Assembly: GCF_022842375.1 (NCBI RefSeq)
Contig: NZ_JALHPR010000015.1
Coordinates: forward strand, 1-64,000
DNA from: Elioraea sp.
Lineage (GTDB): Bacteria > Pseudomonadota > Alphaproteobacteria > Acetobacterales > Acetobacteraceae
DNA: 64,000 bases
Direction: 5' to 3'
How positions within the stretch are numbered: the stretch's first letter is position 1; each line of letters begins with the position of its first letter. The position numbers and the translations under genes were made by a program. The notes below the pieces were generated by a model. It did not search any database and was not told where the DNA came from. It saw only the letters and a list, made by a program, of their open reading frames with translations. Positions 34,658 to 44,700 of the stretch are shown here, piece after piece.

Positions 34658-34889
34658 ATTGCGTCGGCAATCGGCCGGATCGGCGGCTCCGCCACCCCGT
34701 TGATCGATTGTGCTTGACGCGAGGCCACGGAACTGTCGTCTTAGTGGTTGATCGCGCGTTTTTCGTGCTTGGCCTTGTCGGCACTCCGGATCACACCGGG
34801 CGTCTCAGACCATCGCTCCTGAAAAGCCCGGTTATCCTACCGTCCTGCGATCTCCGCATGACGTGATGTGTTCGATAAAGGAGGGCCTC

Positions 34890-35093
34890 ATGGCCACAGG
34901 CACCGTGAAGTGGTTCAACCCGACCAAGGGTTTCGGTTTCATCGTCCCCGATCAGGGTGGCGCTGATGTGTTCGTGCACATCACTGCCGTTCAGGCCGCT
35001 GGCCTGACGCAGCTGAACGAGGGCCAGAAGGTCAGCTTCGAGGTCAGCATGGAGCGTGGCAAGCCGGCAGCAGGCATGCTCCGCGCCATCTGA
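34890..35093 (+). CDS. cold shock protein (CspA family), copy 1
   Basis: [52 protein letters not shown]. Confidence 0.97.
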   Translation: MATGTVKWFNPTKGFGFIVPDQGGADVFVHITAVQAAGLTQLNEGQKVSFEVSMERGKPAAGMLRAI

Positions 35094-35110
35094 TCCAAGC
35101 GCCTTGCTAC

Positions 35111-35212
35111 GCCTACCAGGGCCGCCTTCGGGCGGCCCTTGCTTTTTGCCTACCAGGGCCGCCTTCGGGCGGCCCTTTCTCGTGTCAGGCCGCCGCCTCC
35201 AGGCGGCCCTTT
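35111..35212 (+). terminator. three stacked rho-independent terminators (first two near-identical duplicates)
   Basis: GCCTACCAGGGCCGCCTTCGGGCGGCCCTT at 35111-35140 and again 35148-35177, then GGCCGCCGCCTCCAGGCGGCCCTTT 35188-35212. Confidence 0.85.
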
Positions 35213-35453
35213 CTCCTTCTGGGTCAACGACTTCACTGCTGCGACGCACCATGCACGGGCACCGGGATTTGGGTTGACCGAGGCGGCGCAACCTGCATGT
35301 CTAAATGGCGCAATCGCGTTTGGCTCGATGACCCGATCGGCTCTCCGGACCGTCAGGCGACCGGAATGCCAGAGGCTCGCTTCCCGAACACCCGGTTGTC
35401 TGCCCGCCGCGCGACGGTCGTGCGGCGGTACGTGGAGAAAGGAGGGCCCGATC

Positions 35454-35657
35454 ATGGCCACCGGTATCGTCAAGTGGTTCAACCCGACCAAGGGTTTCGG
35501 CTTCATCGTTCCCGACCAGGGCGGCAAGGACGTGTTCGTGCACATCACCGCCGTCCAGGCAGCAGGGCTCACGGGCCTGAACGAAGGCCAGAAGGTCAGC
35601 TTCGAGGTGAGCATGGAGCGCGGCAAGCCAGCCGCGACGAACCTGCGCGGCGCCTGA
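35454..35657 (+). CDS. cold shock protein (CspA family), copy 2
   Basis: [52 protein letters not shown]; about 60/67 identical to copy 1. Confidence 0.97.
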   Translation: MATGIVKWFNPTKGFGFIVPDQGGKDVFVHITAVQAAGLTGLNEGQKVSFEVSMERGKPAATNLRGA

Positions 35658-35681
35658 ACGACCCCGCGACCACCTGACACG

Positions 35682-35711
35682 AAGGGCCGCCACCGCAAGG
35701 GGGCGGCCCTT
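35682..35711 (+). terminator. rho-independent terminator after csp copy 2
   Basis: AAGGGCCGCCACCGCAAGGGGGCGGCCCTT stem-loop. Confidence 0.75.
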
Positions 35712-35734
35712 CTGGCGTTCAGGGAACTGCGGAA

Positions 35735-36658
35735 CTACTGCGCTGCGCGCGCCAGCACCGCGTCGTCCTCGTCCCACGCCTCCGGCACGTCCACCTCGCT
35801 GGCGCGCATGGCGTCCGCCAGCGCCTCGACGCGGCGGGTGATGTCGCGCGGCACGTCGCCGGCGAGGGCGAGGCGAACCACCCGCTGCTCGGCAAGTCCC
35901 GCAATCCGCCGCAGCCCCGGCGTGAAGCGGCCGGCAGCGAAATCGCGGATCGGCTCGGCGCAGGCCCACGCGCCGTCGGCAACGGCGGAGGCAGCGAAAA
36001 CAGGACCGTCCGTCGTCCAGTCGCGCACGTTGCCGATCTGGCGCAGGCCACGCGCGCGGCAGGCGGCGATCGCCCCCTCCCGCCCGCCATCGAGCATCGC
36101 GAACAGCAGATCCGCCCCGGCATCGGCAAACTCCTGCACTGCAACGAACGCCGCGGCAGGGTCATGCTGGTCGCCGGTGAAGCGGGTCAGGAATCGCGCA
36201 TCCTGTGCCGCGTGGCGGAGACCGGCCACGAAGGCAGCCCGCCCTCGGAGCCCGGGCGCGACAGGCTCTCCCGAGAGATGCGCGACCGTGCCGGTCCGGC
36301 TGAACCAGCCGGCGAAGGCGCCGGCGAGGAAGGCACTCTCCTCCTGCAGCACCTCGTAGCGGGCGACGTGGTCGGGCACGGCCCGGCACTGGGTCGCGGC
36401 GATCGCCTGGGAAGGGAAGCGGGGCGCGACGGCGTTCAGCGCCGCTTCCGCCTGGCCGCCGTGGCAGACGATCAAGTCGTACCCTGCCCCGCACAGCGAC
36501 GCGAGCGTCGCCTCGCGCGCCCCCCTCTCCTCGACCCAGTGGATGGTGAGAGCGGCGTCGGTCTCATCCGACGCGGCAAGGAGGCCGCGCTCGCCGGCCG
36601 CGTTGAAACCACCCAAGCCACGCGGCCCGAACAGGACGCCTGCGACACGGAAGGTCAT
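35735..36658 (-). CDS. BMP/PnrA-family substrate-binding-like protein without obvious signal peptide
   Basis: FRVAGVLFGPRGLGGFNAAGERGLLAA...YDLIVCHGGQAEAALNAVAPRFP...ESAFLAGAFAGWFSRTGTVAHLSGE. Confidence 0.82.
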   Translation of the reverse strand: MTFRVAGVLFGPRGLGGFNAAGERGLLAASDETDAALTIHWVEERGAREATLASLCGAGYDLIVCHGGQAEAALNAVAPRFPSQAIAATQCRAVPDHVARYEVLQEESAFLAGAFAGWFSRTGTVAHLSGEPVAPGLRGRAAFVAGLRHAAQDARFLTRFTGDQHDPAAAFVAVQEFADAGADLLFAMLDGGREGAIAACRARGLRQIGNVRDWTTDGPVFAASAVADGAWACAEPIRDFAAGRFTPGLRRIAGLAEQRVVRLALAGDVPRDITRRVEALADAMRASEVDVPEAWDEDDAVLARAAQ

Positions 36659-36659
36659 G

Positions 36660-37625
36660 TCAGTTCGCCGTCAGGCCGGCGGCGCGGATGGCAGGCTGCC
36701 AGTTCGCGACCTGCTGGGTCACCATCGCGGCAAAGGCGGCGGGCGGCATCGGCGCGCGGTTCAGCCCCATCGCGTCGAGCTTCTCCACCACCTCCGGCAG
36801 GGCGGCGGCCTCCGCCACCACCGCGGCGATCCGTTCCGCTACCGCATCGGGCACGCCGGCCGGCGCCGACAGGCCGACCCAGTTCTCGCCAGTCAGCCCC
36901 GGGCGGCCGAGCTCGGCCATCGTCGGCACATCGGGGATCAGGCCGACGCGCCCGGGCGCGGTGACGGCGATCGCGCGCACCGCGCCGGAGCGCATGTGCT
37001 GCAATTGCTGCGGCAGCGCATCGATCGCCATCGGGAACACGCCGGCGAGGAAATCGGTCACCATCGGGCCGGAGCCGCGATAGGGCACGTGCTCGAACGC
37101 CGCACCGCTGTCGCGCGCGAGCATCAGCCCGACAATGTGCCCGACCGAACCTGTGCCGCCGGAGCCGTAGGAGAGGCCACCACGCGCCCTGGCGAGCGCG
37201 ATCAGCTCATCGAGCGTCCTCGCCGGAACGTCGGGGCGGACAACCAGGACGAACGGGAATGCACCGACATAGGCGAGGTGGCGGAAGCTCCCGAGCGGAT
37301 CATACGCGACGGAGGGGAACATCGCCGGCGAGATCACGATCGGGGCGTTGTTGGCAACGAGCAGCGTGTGCCCATCGGCCGCCTCCTTCGCCACCATGGC
37401 CGCGGCCAGCGTGCCGCCCGCCCCCGGCCGGTTGTCGACGATCACGGGCTGGCCAAGGCGTGCCTGCATGGCGGGCGCGATCAGCCTGGCGATGATGTCG
37501 CTGCCCCCGCCAGGAGGGAAAGTGACGACCAGGCGGATCGGCCGCGACGGCCAGGACGAGGCGGTGGCGGCACCCGGCAATGCCGCGGATGCTGCCAGTG
37601 CGCCGAGCAGATGACGACGAAACAT
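36660..37625 (-). CDS. Bug-family (TctC) tripartite tricarboxylate transporter substrate-binding protein
   Basis: SSWPSRPIRLVVTFPPGGGSDIIARLIAPAMQARLGQPVIVDNRPGAGGTLAAAMVAKEAADGHTLLV. Confidence 0.95.
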   Translation of the reverse strand: MFRRHLLGALAASAALPGAATASSWPSRPIRLVVTFPPGGGSDIIARLIAPAMQARLGQPVIVDNRPGAGGTLAAAMVAKEAADGHTLLVANNAPIVISPAMFPSVAYDPLGSFRHLAYVGAFPFVLVVRPDVPARTLDELIALARARGGLSYGSGGTGSVGHIVGLMLARDSGAAFEHVPYRGSGPMVTDFLAGVFPMAIDALPQQLQHMRSGAVRAIAVTAPGRVGLIPDVPTMAELGRPGLTGENWVGLSAPAGVPDAVAERIAAVVAEAAALPEVVEKLDAMGLNRAPMPPAAFAAMVTQQVANWQPAIRAAGLTAN

Positions 37626-37718
37626 GCGCGCGATGCCCCCTTATTGTGCATCGCAGCACGGCCCCCGGTGGCAATGCTGCCTCTCGGGCCCGAACAGGCA
37701 ACGCCCGTGCCACGCGGG

Positions 37719-38633
37719 TCAGCGCGCGGCGGCGTCGAGCTTCCGGTAATGCATCCGCCGCGCGAGCAGCGTCGTGCCGACGAGAGTGAGCACGAGGGTG
37801 GAGGTCATCAGGATGAAGGCCAGCGCCGCCCCGAAGGGCCAGTTCGTGGTGCGCGCGAACTGGTCGTAGAGGGCGGGCGCCATCATCTTGAACTGCGGCC
37901 CGCCGAGCAGCACGGGCGTGGCATAGGCGTTCATGCACAGGATGAACACCAGCGTACCGCCGGCGATGATGCCGGGCAGCGACAGCGGCAGCAGCACGCG
38001 GCGGAACGTCGTCATCGGCCCCGCGCCGAGATTGGCGGCGGCCTCCTCCACATCCCGCCCGATGCTTTCGATCACGCTCTGCAGCGTCAGGATCATGTAG
38101 GGCAGCACGACCGCGACGATGCCGAGGATCACGGCAAACGGCGTGTACATCAGCCGGATCGGTTCCGACACGATGCCGAGCCAGCGCAGCGTGGCGTTGA
38201 CCGCACCGTCATTGCCGAGCAGCGCCATCCACCCAGCCGCGCGCACCACGTTGCCCACCATCAGCGGGAACACGACGGCAATGACGAGCGCGCTTTTCCA
38301 CCGGCTGTCGGTACGCGCGAGCAGGTAGGCCACGGGAAAGGCCGCGAGAACCGAGACCAGCGTGCACAGCGCCGCGACCTGCACGGTCGTGCCGAGAACG
38401 CCGATGAAATACGGATCGGCGAAGAAGCGGACGTAGTTCTCGAACGTCACCGCATCGATCATGAAGTCGCGCGGGCTGTAGCGGTTCAGGCTGTAGCGGA
38501 ACAGCAGCACCATCGGCGCACCGAGGAAGGCGAGCACGAGAAGCGTCGCGGGAATGACGAGGGCGGGGCCGAGGCTGAACCCCGCCCCGCCCCGCCGCGC
38601 CGCCACGCCCATCGACGCTGCCGCCGCCGTCAT
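37719..38633 (-). CDS. ABC transporter permease (spermidine/putrescine PotB-like)
   Basis: Multiple TM; EEAAANLGAGPMTTFRRVLLPLSLPGIIAG EAA motif. Confidence 0.92.
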   Translation of the reverse strand: MTAAAASMGVAARRGGAGFSLGPALVIPATLLVLAFLGAPMVLLFRYSLNRYSPRDFMIDAVTFENYVRFFADPYFIGVLGTTVQVAALCTLVSVLAAFPVAYLLARTDSRWKSALVIAVVFPLMVGNVVRAAGWMALLGNDGAVNATLRWLGIVSEPIRLMYTPFAVILGIVAVVLPYMILTLQSVIESIGRDVEEAAANLGAGPMTTFRRVLLPLSLPGIIAGGTLVFILCMNAYATPVLLGGPQFKMMAPALYDQFARTTNWPFGAALAFILMTSTLVLTLVGTTLLARRMHYRKLDAAAR

Positions 38634-38670
38634 TGCCCGCGCTCTCCCGTCGCGCCTGCGGCGCTGCCGC

Positions 38671-39708
38671 TCAGCCCTTGAACTCGCGCGTCCACCACTC
38701 GAGTAGCTGGTCGTTGTTGGCCGCGATGTACTCGTAGTCGATCTTGACGAACTTCTCCTGCTGCTCCGGCGTGAAGCTGATCTCGCGCGCGATCGCCTCG
38801 GGCATGGTTGCGTTGGTCACCGTCGGCACGTAGCCCATGCGGTCGGCGAAGCCGAGCTGGGCGGCGGGCTCGAGCATGGCGTTCATCCAGATCCAGCCAT
38901 TGGACTTGTTCGGCGCGTTCCGCGGCACGGCCTTGTCGAAGATGATCGGCGTCGCGCCCTCCGTCGGCACGGCATGGGTGAGGTTGAGCCCACCCTTCTT
39001 CCACATGTAGCCCCGCGCGAGCCACATGATGGTCGCGTACACCTCCTCGCTCTTGAGCGCGGCGGCGAGCGCCTCGTTCGAGGGGTAGACGCGCGGCTCG
39101 AGCTTCTTGAGCTCCATGAGCTTCGCCTTGGCCGGCTCGAAATTGTTCGGGCTGCCGCCGTTGATGATCGCCGCACTCTCGATCACCTGCATGTAGAGCC
39201 CGTCGGCGAAGCCGATGCGGCCGCGCCACCGCGGGTCCCACAGGTCGTTGTAGCTGCGGGGTGCGGGGTTCATTTTGTCCGGGTTGTAGAGGATGACCTT
39301 GCCCGAATAGATGTGCGGCAGCGCGTAGGGCTTGGCGAGCGACTTGATGACGTTCTTCATGTTCGGCACCAGCGCCTCGGTCGGCGGGTCGAACAGGTTC
39401 TGCTGCGACATCGTGAACATGTCGATGTCCGACAGGCAGGCGACGTCGAACGTGCCGCGGCGGCTCAAGCGTTCGGCCGAGAGCTTTGTCCTGCGCGGTG
39501 GCGCCACCGCGACGTCATACAGCGTCTCGATGCCGCGCGGCTTGATCAGCGGATCCTCGATGTTGAGCTTGAGCAGGTCCTGGTAGTCACCGCCCCAGGT
39601 GCCGACGATGACGCGCCCGCCGGACTGGGCACGCGCGACATGCGGGGCGGCAAGCGCGGCTGCGGCACCCGCCAGCAGCGCGCGACGATTGATGCGAGAG
39701 TGGATCAT
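38671..39708 (-). CDS. extracellular solute-binding protein (PotD/family 1)
   Basis: Tat-like signal MIHSRINRRALLAGAAAALAAPHVARAQ; VIVGTWGGDYQDLLKLNIEDPLIKP; neighbours ABC subunits. Confidence 0.92.
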   Translation of the reverse strand: MIHSRINRRALLAGAAAALAAPHVARAQSGGRVIVGTWGGDYQDLLKLNIEDPLIKPRGIETLYDVAVAPPRRTKLSAERLSRRGTFDVACLSDIDMFTMSQQNLFDPPTEALVPNMKNVIKSLAKPYALPHIYSGKVILYNPDKMNPAPRSYNDLWDPRWRGRIGFADGLYMQVIESAAIINGGSPNNFEPAKAKLMELKKLEPRVYPSNEALAAALKSEEVYATIMWLARGYMWKKGGLNLTHAVPTEGATPIIFDKAVPRNAPNKSNGWIWMNAMLEPAAQLGFADRMGYVPTVTNATMPEAIAREISFTPEQQEKFVKIDYEYIAANNDQLLEWWTREFKG

Positions 39709-39709
39709 C

Positions 39710-40819
39710 TCAGACTCCTTCGTCCGTTGCGCCGTCTCCAACGGGATCAGGCGCGAGCAGCCGGCACTGGTCGGCCGGCCAAATGAGGGTGACGGCATCG
39801 CCCGCCGCAAGCCGCCGCAGCGGATCGGAAACGGGCGGGGTGGGAAGCGTCGCGGTCAGCACGTCGTCGGCCCCGAGGGCGACACGATACTCGGTGGTCG
39901 CACCAAGATAGGTCACGAGCGTGAGGCGGCCGCCGGCGCGGTTGATGCCCGCCGGCAGCGTGGCATCGGGGGCCGCGAGCGCGAGACGCTCGGGCCTCAG
40001 CGCAAGCGCTGCCGGCCCCGGCGCACGGTCCGTCACCGGCACCTCGACGGCCAGCCCGCCGCGGCTTTCGAACCGTCCCGGCGAAACCAGCCTGCCGTGC
40101 AGCACGTTCGACCGCCCGATGAAGCCCGCGACGAAGAGGTTCGCCGGGCTCTCGTAGAGCTCCTCCGGCGTGCCGACCTGCTGCACCACGCCGTTGGCCA
40201 TCACCACCAGGCGATCGGCGAGCGTCAGCGCCTCCTCCTGGTCATGGGTGACGAACACGGTGGTGAGCCCGAGCCGCCGTTGCAGCTCGCGGATCTCGAC
40301 GCGCACCTCGAGGCGCAGCTTGGCATCGAGGTTCGACAGCGGCTCATCGAGCAGGAACACGCCCGGATTGACCACCAGCGCGCGGGCAAGTGCCACGCGC
40401 TGCTGCTGCCCGCCCGAGAGCTGCCGCGGCAGCCTGTCGCCCAAATGGCCGAGGCGGACGAGGGCGAGCGCATCGGCCACGCGCTGCGCCGCCTCCGCAC
40501 GCCCGACCTTCCGCATCTCGAGCCCGAAGGCGACGTTCTGCGCCACCGTCATGTGCGGGAACAGGGCGTAGGACTGGAACACCATGCCCGTGTCGCGCCG
40601 ATGGGGCGGAAGGTACGTCACATCACGCCCGCCGATCGTGATCGTCCCCGCCGTCGGCTCGATGAAGCCGGCGACCATGCGCAGCGTCGTCGTCTTGCCG
40701 CAGCCGGAGGGGCCGAGCAGGGCGACGAGTTCCCCCTCCCGCACCGTCAGGCTCACGTCATCGACCGCGACGGTCGGGCCGTACATCTTCCGCAGGGAGG
40801 TGAGGACGAGTTCGCTCAT
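39710..40819 (-). CDS. ABC transporter ATP-binding protein (PotA-like)
   Basis: LLGPSGCGKTTTLRMVAGFIEP, LSGGQQQRVALARALVVNPGVFLLDEPLSNLDAKLR, TOBE region. Confidence 0.95.
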   Translation of the reverse strand: MSELVLTSLRKMYGPTVAVDDVSLTVREGELVALLGPSGCGKTTTLRMVAGFIEPTAGTITIGGRDVTYLPPHRRDTGMVFQSYALFPHMTVAQNVAFGLEMRKVGRAEAAQRVADALALVRLGHLGDRLPRQLSGGQQQRVALARALVVNPGVFLLDEPLSNLDAKLRLEVRVEIRELQRRLGLTTVFVTHDQEEALTLADRLVVMANGVVQQVGTPEELYESPANLFVAGFIGRSNVLHGRLVSPGRFESRGGLAVEVPVTDRAPGPAALALRPERLALAAPDATLPAGINRAGGRLTLVTYLGATTEYRVALGADDVLTATLPTPPVSDPLRRLAAGDAVTLIWPADQCRLLAPDPVGDGATDEGV

Positions 40820-41673
40820 ACGATCCGGGAGAGTTTGACGAAACGGTCGGTGATCAGCATCAGCGCGCCGATCAGGATGATCTGCATCGTCGCGACCGCG
40901 GCGATGGTGGGGTCGATGCGGAACTCGAGATAGTTCAGCATCGCGACGGGAAGCGTGATCCGCCCAGGGCCGACGAGCAGCAGCGAGAGCTCGAGGTTCT
41001 CGAAGCTCTGGATGAAGCTGAACAGGCTTGCCGCCACGAGGCCAGGGCGCATCATCGGCAGCGTCACGCGGCGGAACACCACGAGCGGCGGTGCGCCGAG
41101 ATTGGCGGCTGCCTCCTCCATCGCGCGGTCAAGCCCGATCAGCGAAGCGGAGACGAGGCGCACCGTCCACGGGATGGTCAGCAGCACGTGGCCAAGCACG
41201 AGCCCGCCGAGGGTTGCGCGGATGTCGAGGTCGAACGCGTTCTCGAGCGCGACATAGTACACGTAGAGCGCCGTGCCCGCGACGATGCCGGGCACGACGA
41301 GCGGCCCGAGCAGCAGCGTGTTCAGCGCCCCTCGGCCGGGGAAACGGTAGCGCACCATCGCATAGGACGCCGCCGCGCCGAGGCTGACGCCGACCAGCGT
41401 CGCCACCGTGGCCACCTGCAGCGACGTCACGAACCCACGCGCGAATTCGGGGCGCGACAGTGCGTTGGCGTACCACGCGAAGGTGTAGCCATCGGGCGGG
41501 AAGCTGACGATCTGCTGGTCGAACAGGCTGATCCAGGCGACGAAGAACACCGGGAGGAACATGAAGCAGAACACGAGCGTGGCGATCGCACGCAACGCGT
41601 AGCGGCCAGCGCGGCGGCGTGTCCCGCGCGCAGGCGAAGCAGATCCAACCGCTGTCGCGGCAATCGTCGTCAC
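40816..41673 (-). CDS. ABC transporter permease (PotC-like)
   Basis: MEEAAANLGAPPLVVFRRVTLPMMRPGLVAASLFSFIQSFENLELSLLLVGPG. Confidence 0.92.
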   Translation of the reverse strand: MTTIAATAVGSASPARGTRRRAGRYALRAIATLVFCFMFLPVFFVAWISLFDQQIVSFPPDGYTFAWYANALSRPEFARGFVTSLQVATVATLVGVSLGAAASYAMVRYRFPGRGALNTLLLGPLVVPGIVAGTALYVYYVALENAFDLDIRATLGGLVLGHVLLTIPWTVRLVSASLIGLDRAMEEAAANLGAPPLVVFRRVTLPMMRPGLVAASLFSFIQSFENLELSLLLVGPGRITLPVAMLNYLEFRIDPTIAAVATMQIILIGALMLITDRFVKLSRIV

Positions 41674-41770
41674 GCGCTTGCAGCCCCCCGGTCCACTCCC
41701 CGGGCGATCCTAGGGAGGTGATCGCCCATCCACAAGGAACGATGGCGCGCCGGCCCAGGTTTCGGGCACG

Positions 41771-44700
41771 ATGCGCAGCATGCCGGAAGGTTCAGCCCTC
41801 GCGCCCGACCCGCACCGCGCCGCGATCCGCCGGTTGCACCGTGCGCCCGACGATGCCGTGCTCGCCCCCCTCCTTGCGCTCGCGACCCTGCCGCCGGAGG
41901 CCGCGGGCAGGGTGCGCGCGCGCGCCATCGCGCTGGTGGAGGGCGCACGTCGTGCGCACAAGCCGGGCGCCGATGTCTCCGCCTTCCTCGCCGAATTCGG
42001 CCTCGGCACGCGCGAGGGTGTGGCCCTCCTCTGCCTCGCCGAAGCCCTGCTCCGCATCCCCGATGCCGCGACGGCGGATCGGCTGATCGAGGACAAGCTC
42101 GCGGGCGCCGACTGGCAACGCCATCTCGGCCAGGCCGACAGCATGCTGGTGAATGCATCCGCCTTCGCCTTCATGCTCACGGGCCGCGTTCTCGCCCCCG
42201 CGGCGGATGCGCCGATGCTCTCGCGCACCGTCAAGCGGCTGGGCGAGCCCGTCATCCGCGCAGCCCTCCGCCAGGGCATGAAGGTGCTCGCCGGCCAGTT
42301 CGTGATGGGGCGGACGATCGCCGAGGCGCTGAAGCGCGCCACGGAGAGTGCCGAGGCGCGGCGTGCCCGCTACAGCTTCGACATGCTGGGCGAGGCTGCG
42401 CGCACCATGGCCGATGCCGATCGCTACATGGCCTCCTACCGCGATGCGATCGGCGCCGTCGGCGTCGCGAGCGCAGGCCGCGGACCCGTCGCGGGACCTG
42501 GCGTATCGGTGAAGCTCTCGGCCCTGCATCCGCGCTACGAACCGACGAAGCCGGAATGCATCCCCGCCCTGATCGCCTCCCTCACAGCGCTGGCCCACGC
42601 CGCGAAGAAGGGCGGCATCGGCCTCACAGTGGATGCCGAGGAGGCGGACAGGCTCGACATCTCCCTCGACATCATCGCCGCCGTGCATGGCGATCCGGCG
42701 CTTGGCGGGTGGGACGGGCTCGGCATGGCGGTGCAGGGGTATCAGAAGCGCGCGCTGCCGCTGATCGACTGGGCCGCCGCGCTTGCCGCGCGCAACGGCC
42801 GCGCGCTTCCCGTGCGCCTCGTGAAAGGTGCCTACTGGGACAGCGAGGTGAAGCACGCGCAGATCCAGGGCCGGGCCGACTATCCCGTGTTCACCCGCAA
42901 GGCGGCGACGGATGTCTCCTGGCTCGCCTGCGCGCGGCGGATGTTCGATGCCTCGCCCCACATCCAGCCCGCCTTCGCGACCCACAACGCCACCTCGCTC
43001 GCCTTCATCATCGAGAACGCCGCGGGGCGGATGTTCGAGATGCAGCGCCTGCACGGCATGGGCGAGGCGCTCTATGCCGGCACCGACTGCCCGGTGCGCA
43101 TCTACGCCCCCGTCGGCGGGCACGAGGACCTGCTCGCCTACCTGGTGCGGCGCCTGCTCGAGAACGGCGCGAACACAGGCTTCGTTCACCGGTTGACCGA
43201 CCCTGACGTTCCGGCGGAAGCGCTGGCCGAGGATCCTGTTGCCGCGATCGCGCACCGCGCGCCGCGCAACGCGCGCATCCCGCTCCCGCGCGACCTCTAC
43301 GGCGCCTGGGCCAACAGCAGCGGCCTCGATCTCGGCGATGCCATTGAGGGTCCGCCCGCGCTCGCGGCGATCCGCGCGGCAGCGTCGCGCAGCACCGATG
43401 CCACGCCGCTCATCGGCGGCCGACGGATCGGGGGCACGCGCGTCGATGTCCGCGACCCGGCCGATCATCGTCGAGCCATTGGCCACGTCGTCTGGGCCGA
43501 TGCGACGATGGTCGACGAGGCCGCACGGCTCGCCGCAAGGTCGTGGCGATCTTGGAACGATACAGGTGCAGAGCATCGCGCCGGCGTGCTCGAGCGTGCG
43601 GCTGACCTGATCGAGGCCAACCGCGAGGCGCTGCTCGCACTCATTGCACGCGAAGCCGGGCGAACCCTGGTCGACGGCATCGCCGAGGTGCGGGAGGCAG
43701 CGGATTTCTGCCGCTACTACGCGCACCAGGCGCGGCAGTGGTTCGGCGTGCCGCGCGAGCTTCCCGGCCCGACGGGCGAGCGCAACACCTGGGTTCTCTC
43801 GGGCCGCGGCGTGATCGCGGCGATCAGCCCGTGGAATTTTCCGCTTGCCATCTTCGTCGGGCAGATCGCTGCAGCGCTTGCCGCCGGCAACGCCGTCCTC
43901 GCCAAGCCGGCCGAGCAGACGCCGCTCGTTGGCGCGCGGGCCGTCGCCTTGCTCCACGAAGCCGGCGTTCCGCTCGACATTCTCGCCTTCCTGCCGGGCG
44001 ATGGACCTGGCGTGGGTGCCGCGATGGTCGCCCACCCTGCCGTGTCGGGCGTTGCCTTCACCGGCGGCACCGAAACCGCACGCGCGATCGCCGCTGCCAT
44101 CGTCGCCCGCCCCGGGCTTCCCATCCCGCTGGTTGCCGAGACGGGCGGCATCAACGCGATGATCGTCGACAGCTCCGCCCTGCCCGAGCAGGTGACGGCG
44201 GATGTGCTGGAAGGCGCGTTCCGCAGCGCCGGGCAGCGCTGTTCCGCGCTCCGCCTGCTGTGCCTCCAGGAGGATACGGCCGATCGTGTCCTGGCGATGA
44301 TCGAGGGGGCGGCGCGCACGCTCACGCTCGGCGATCCGCTCGATCCGGCAACGGATATCGGCCCGGTCATCGACGCCGAGGCGCAGCGAACGCTTGCCGC
44401 CTGGTCGCCGCCACAGGGCCGCACGCTGTTCTCGCTCAGCCTGCCAGACGGTTGCGCGAACGGAAGCTTCGTGACCCCCCGCGCCATCGCGCTGCCGAAC
44501 GCGCGTGCGCTCGACCGCGAGGTGTTCGGGCCGGTGCTGCATGTCGTGCGGTGGCGCGAGGACGGGCTCGACGCGCTCTGCGACGACCTTGCCGCGTCCG
44601 GCTTCGCGCTGACCCTCGGCGTGCACAGCCGGGTGCAGGCGACGGCGGAGCGGATCACAGAGCGGCTCGCCGTCGGCAACACCTACATCAACCGCGCCCA

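Noticed and set aside
35111-35212. Possible CRISPR-like repeats
   Set aside because: Only two near-identical units, each a GC hairpin followed by T-rich sequence, which is better explained as duplicated terminators
36543-38681. 712-aa plus-strand ORF
   Set aside because: Antisense to TctC and ABC permease genes; shadow composition with no domain
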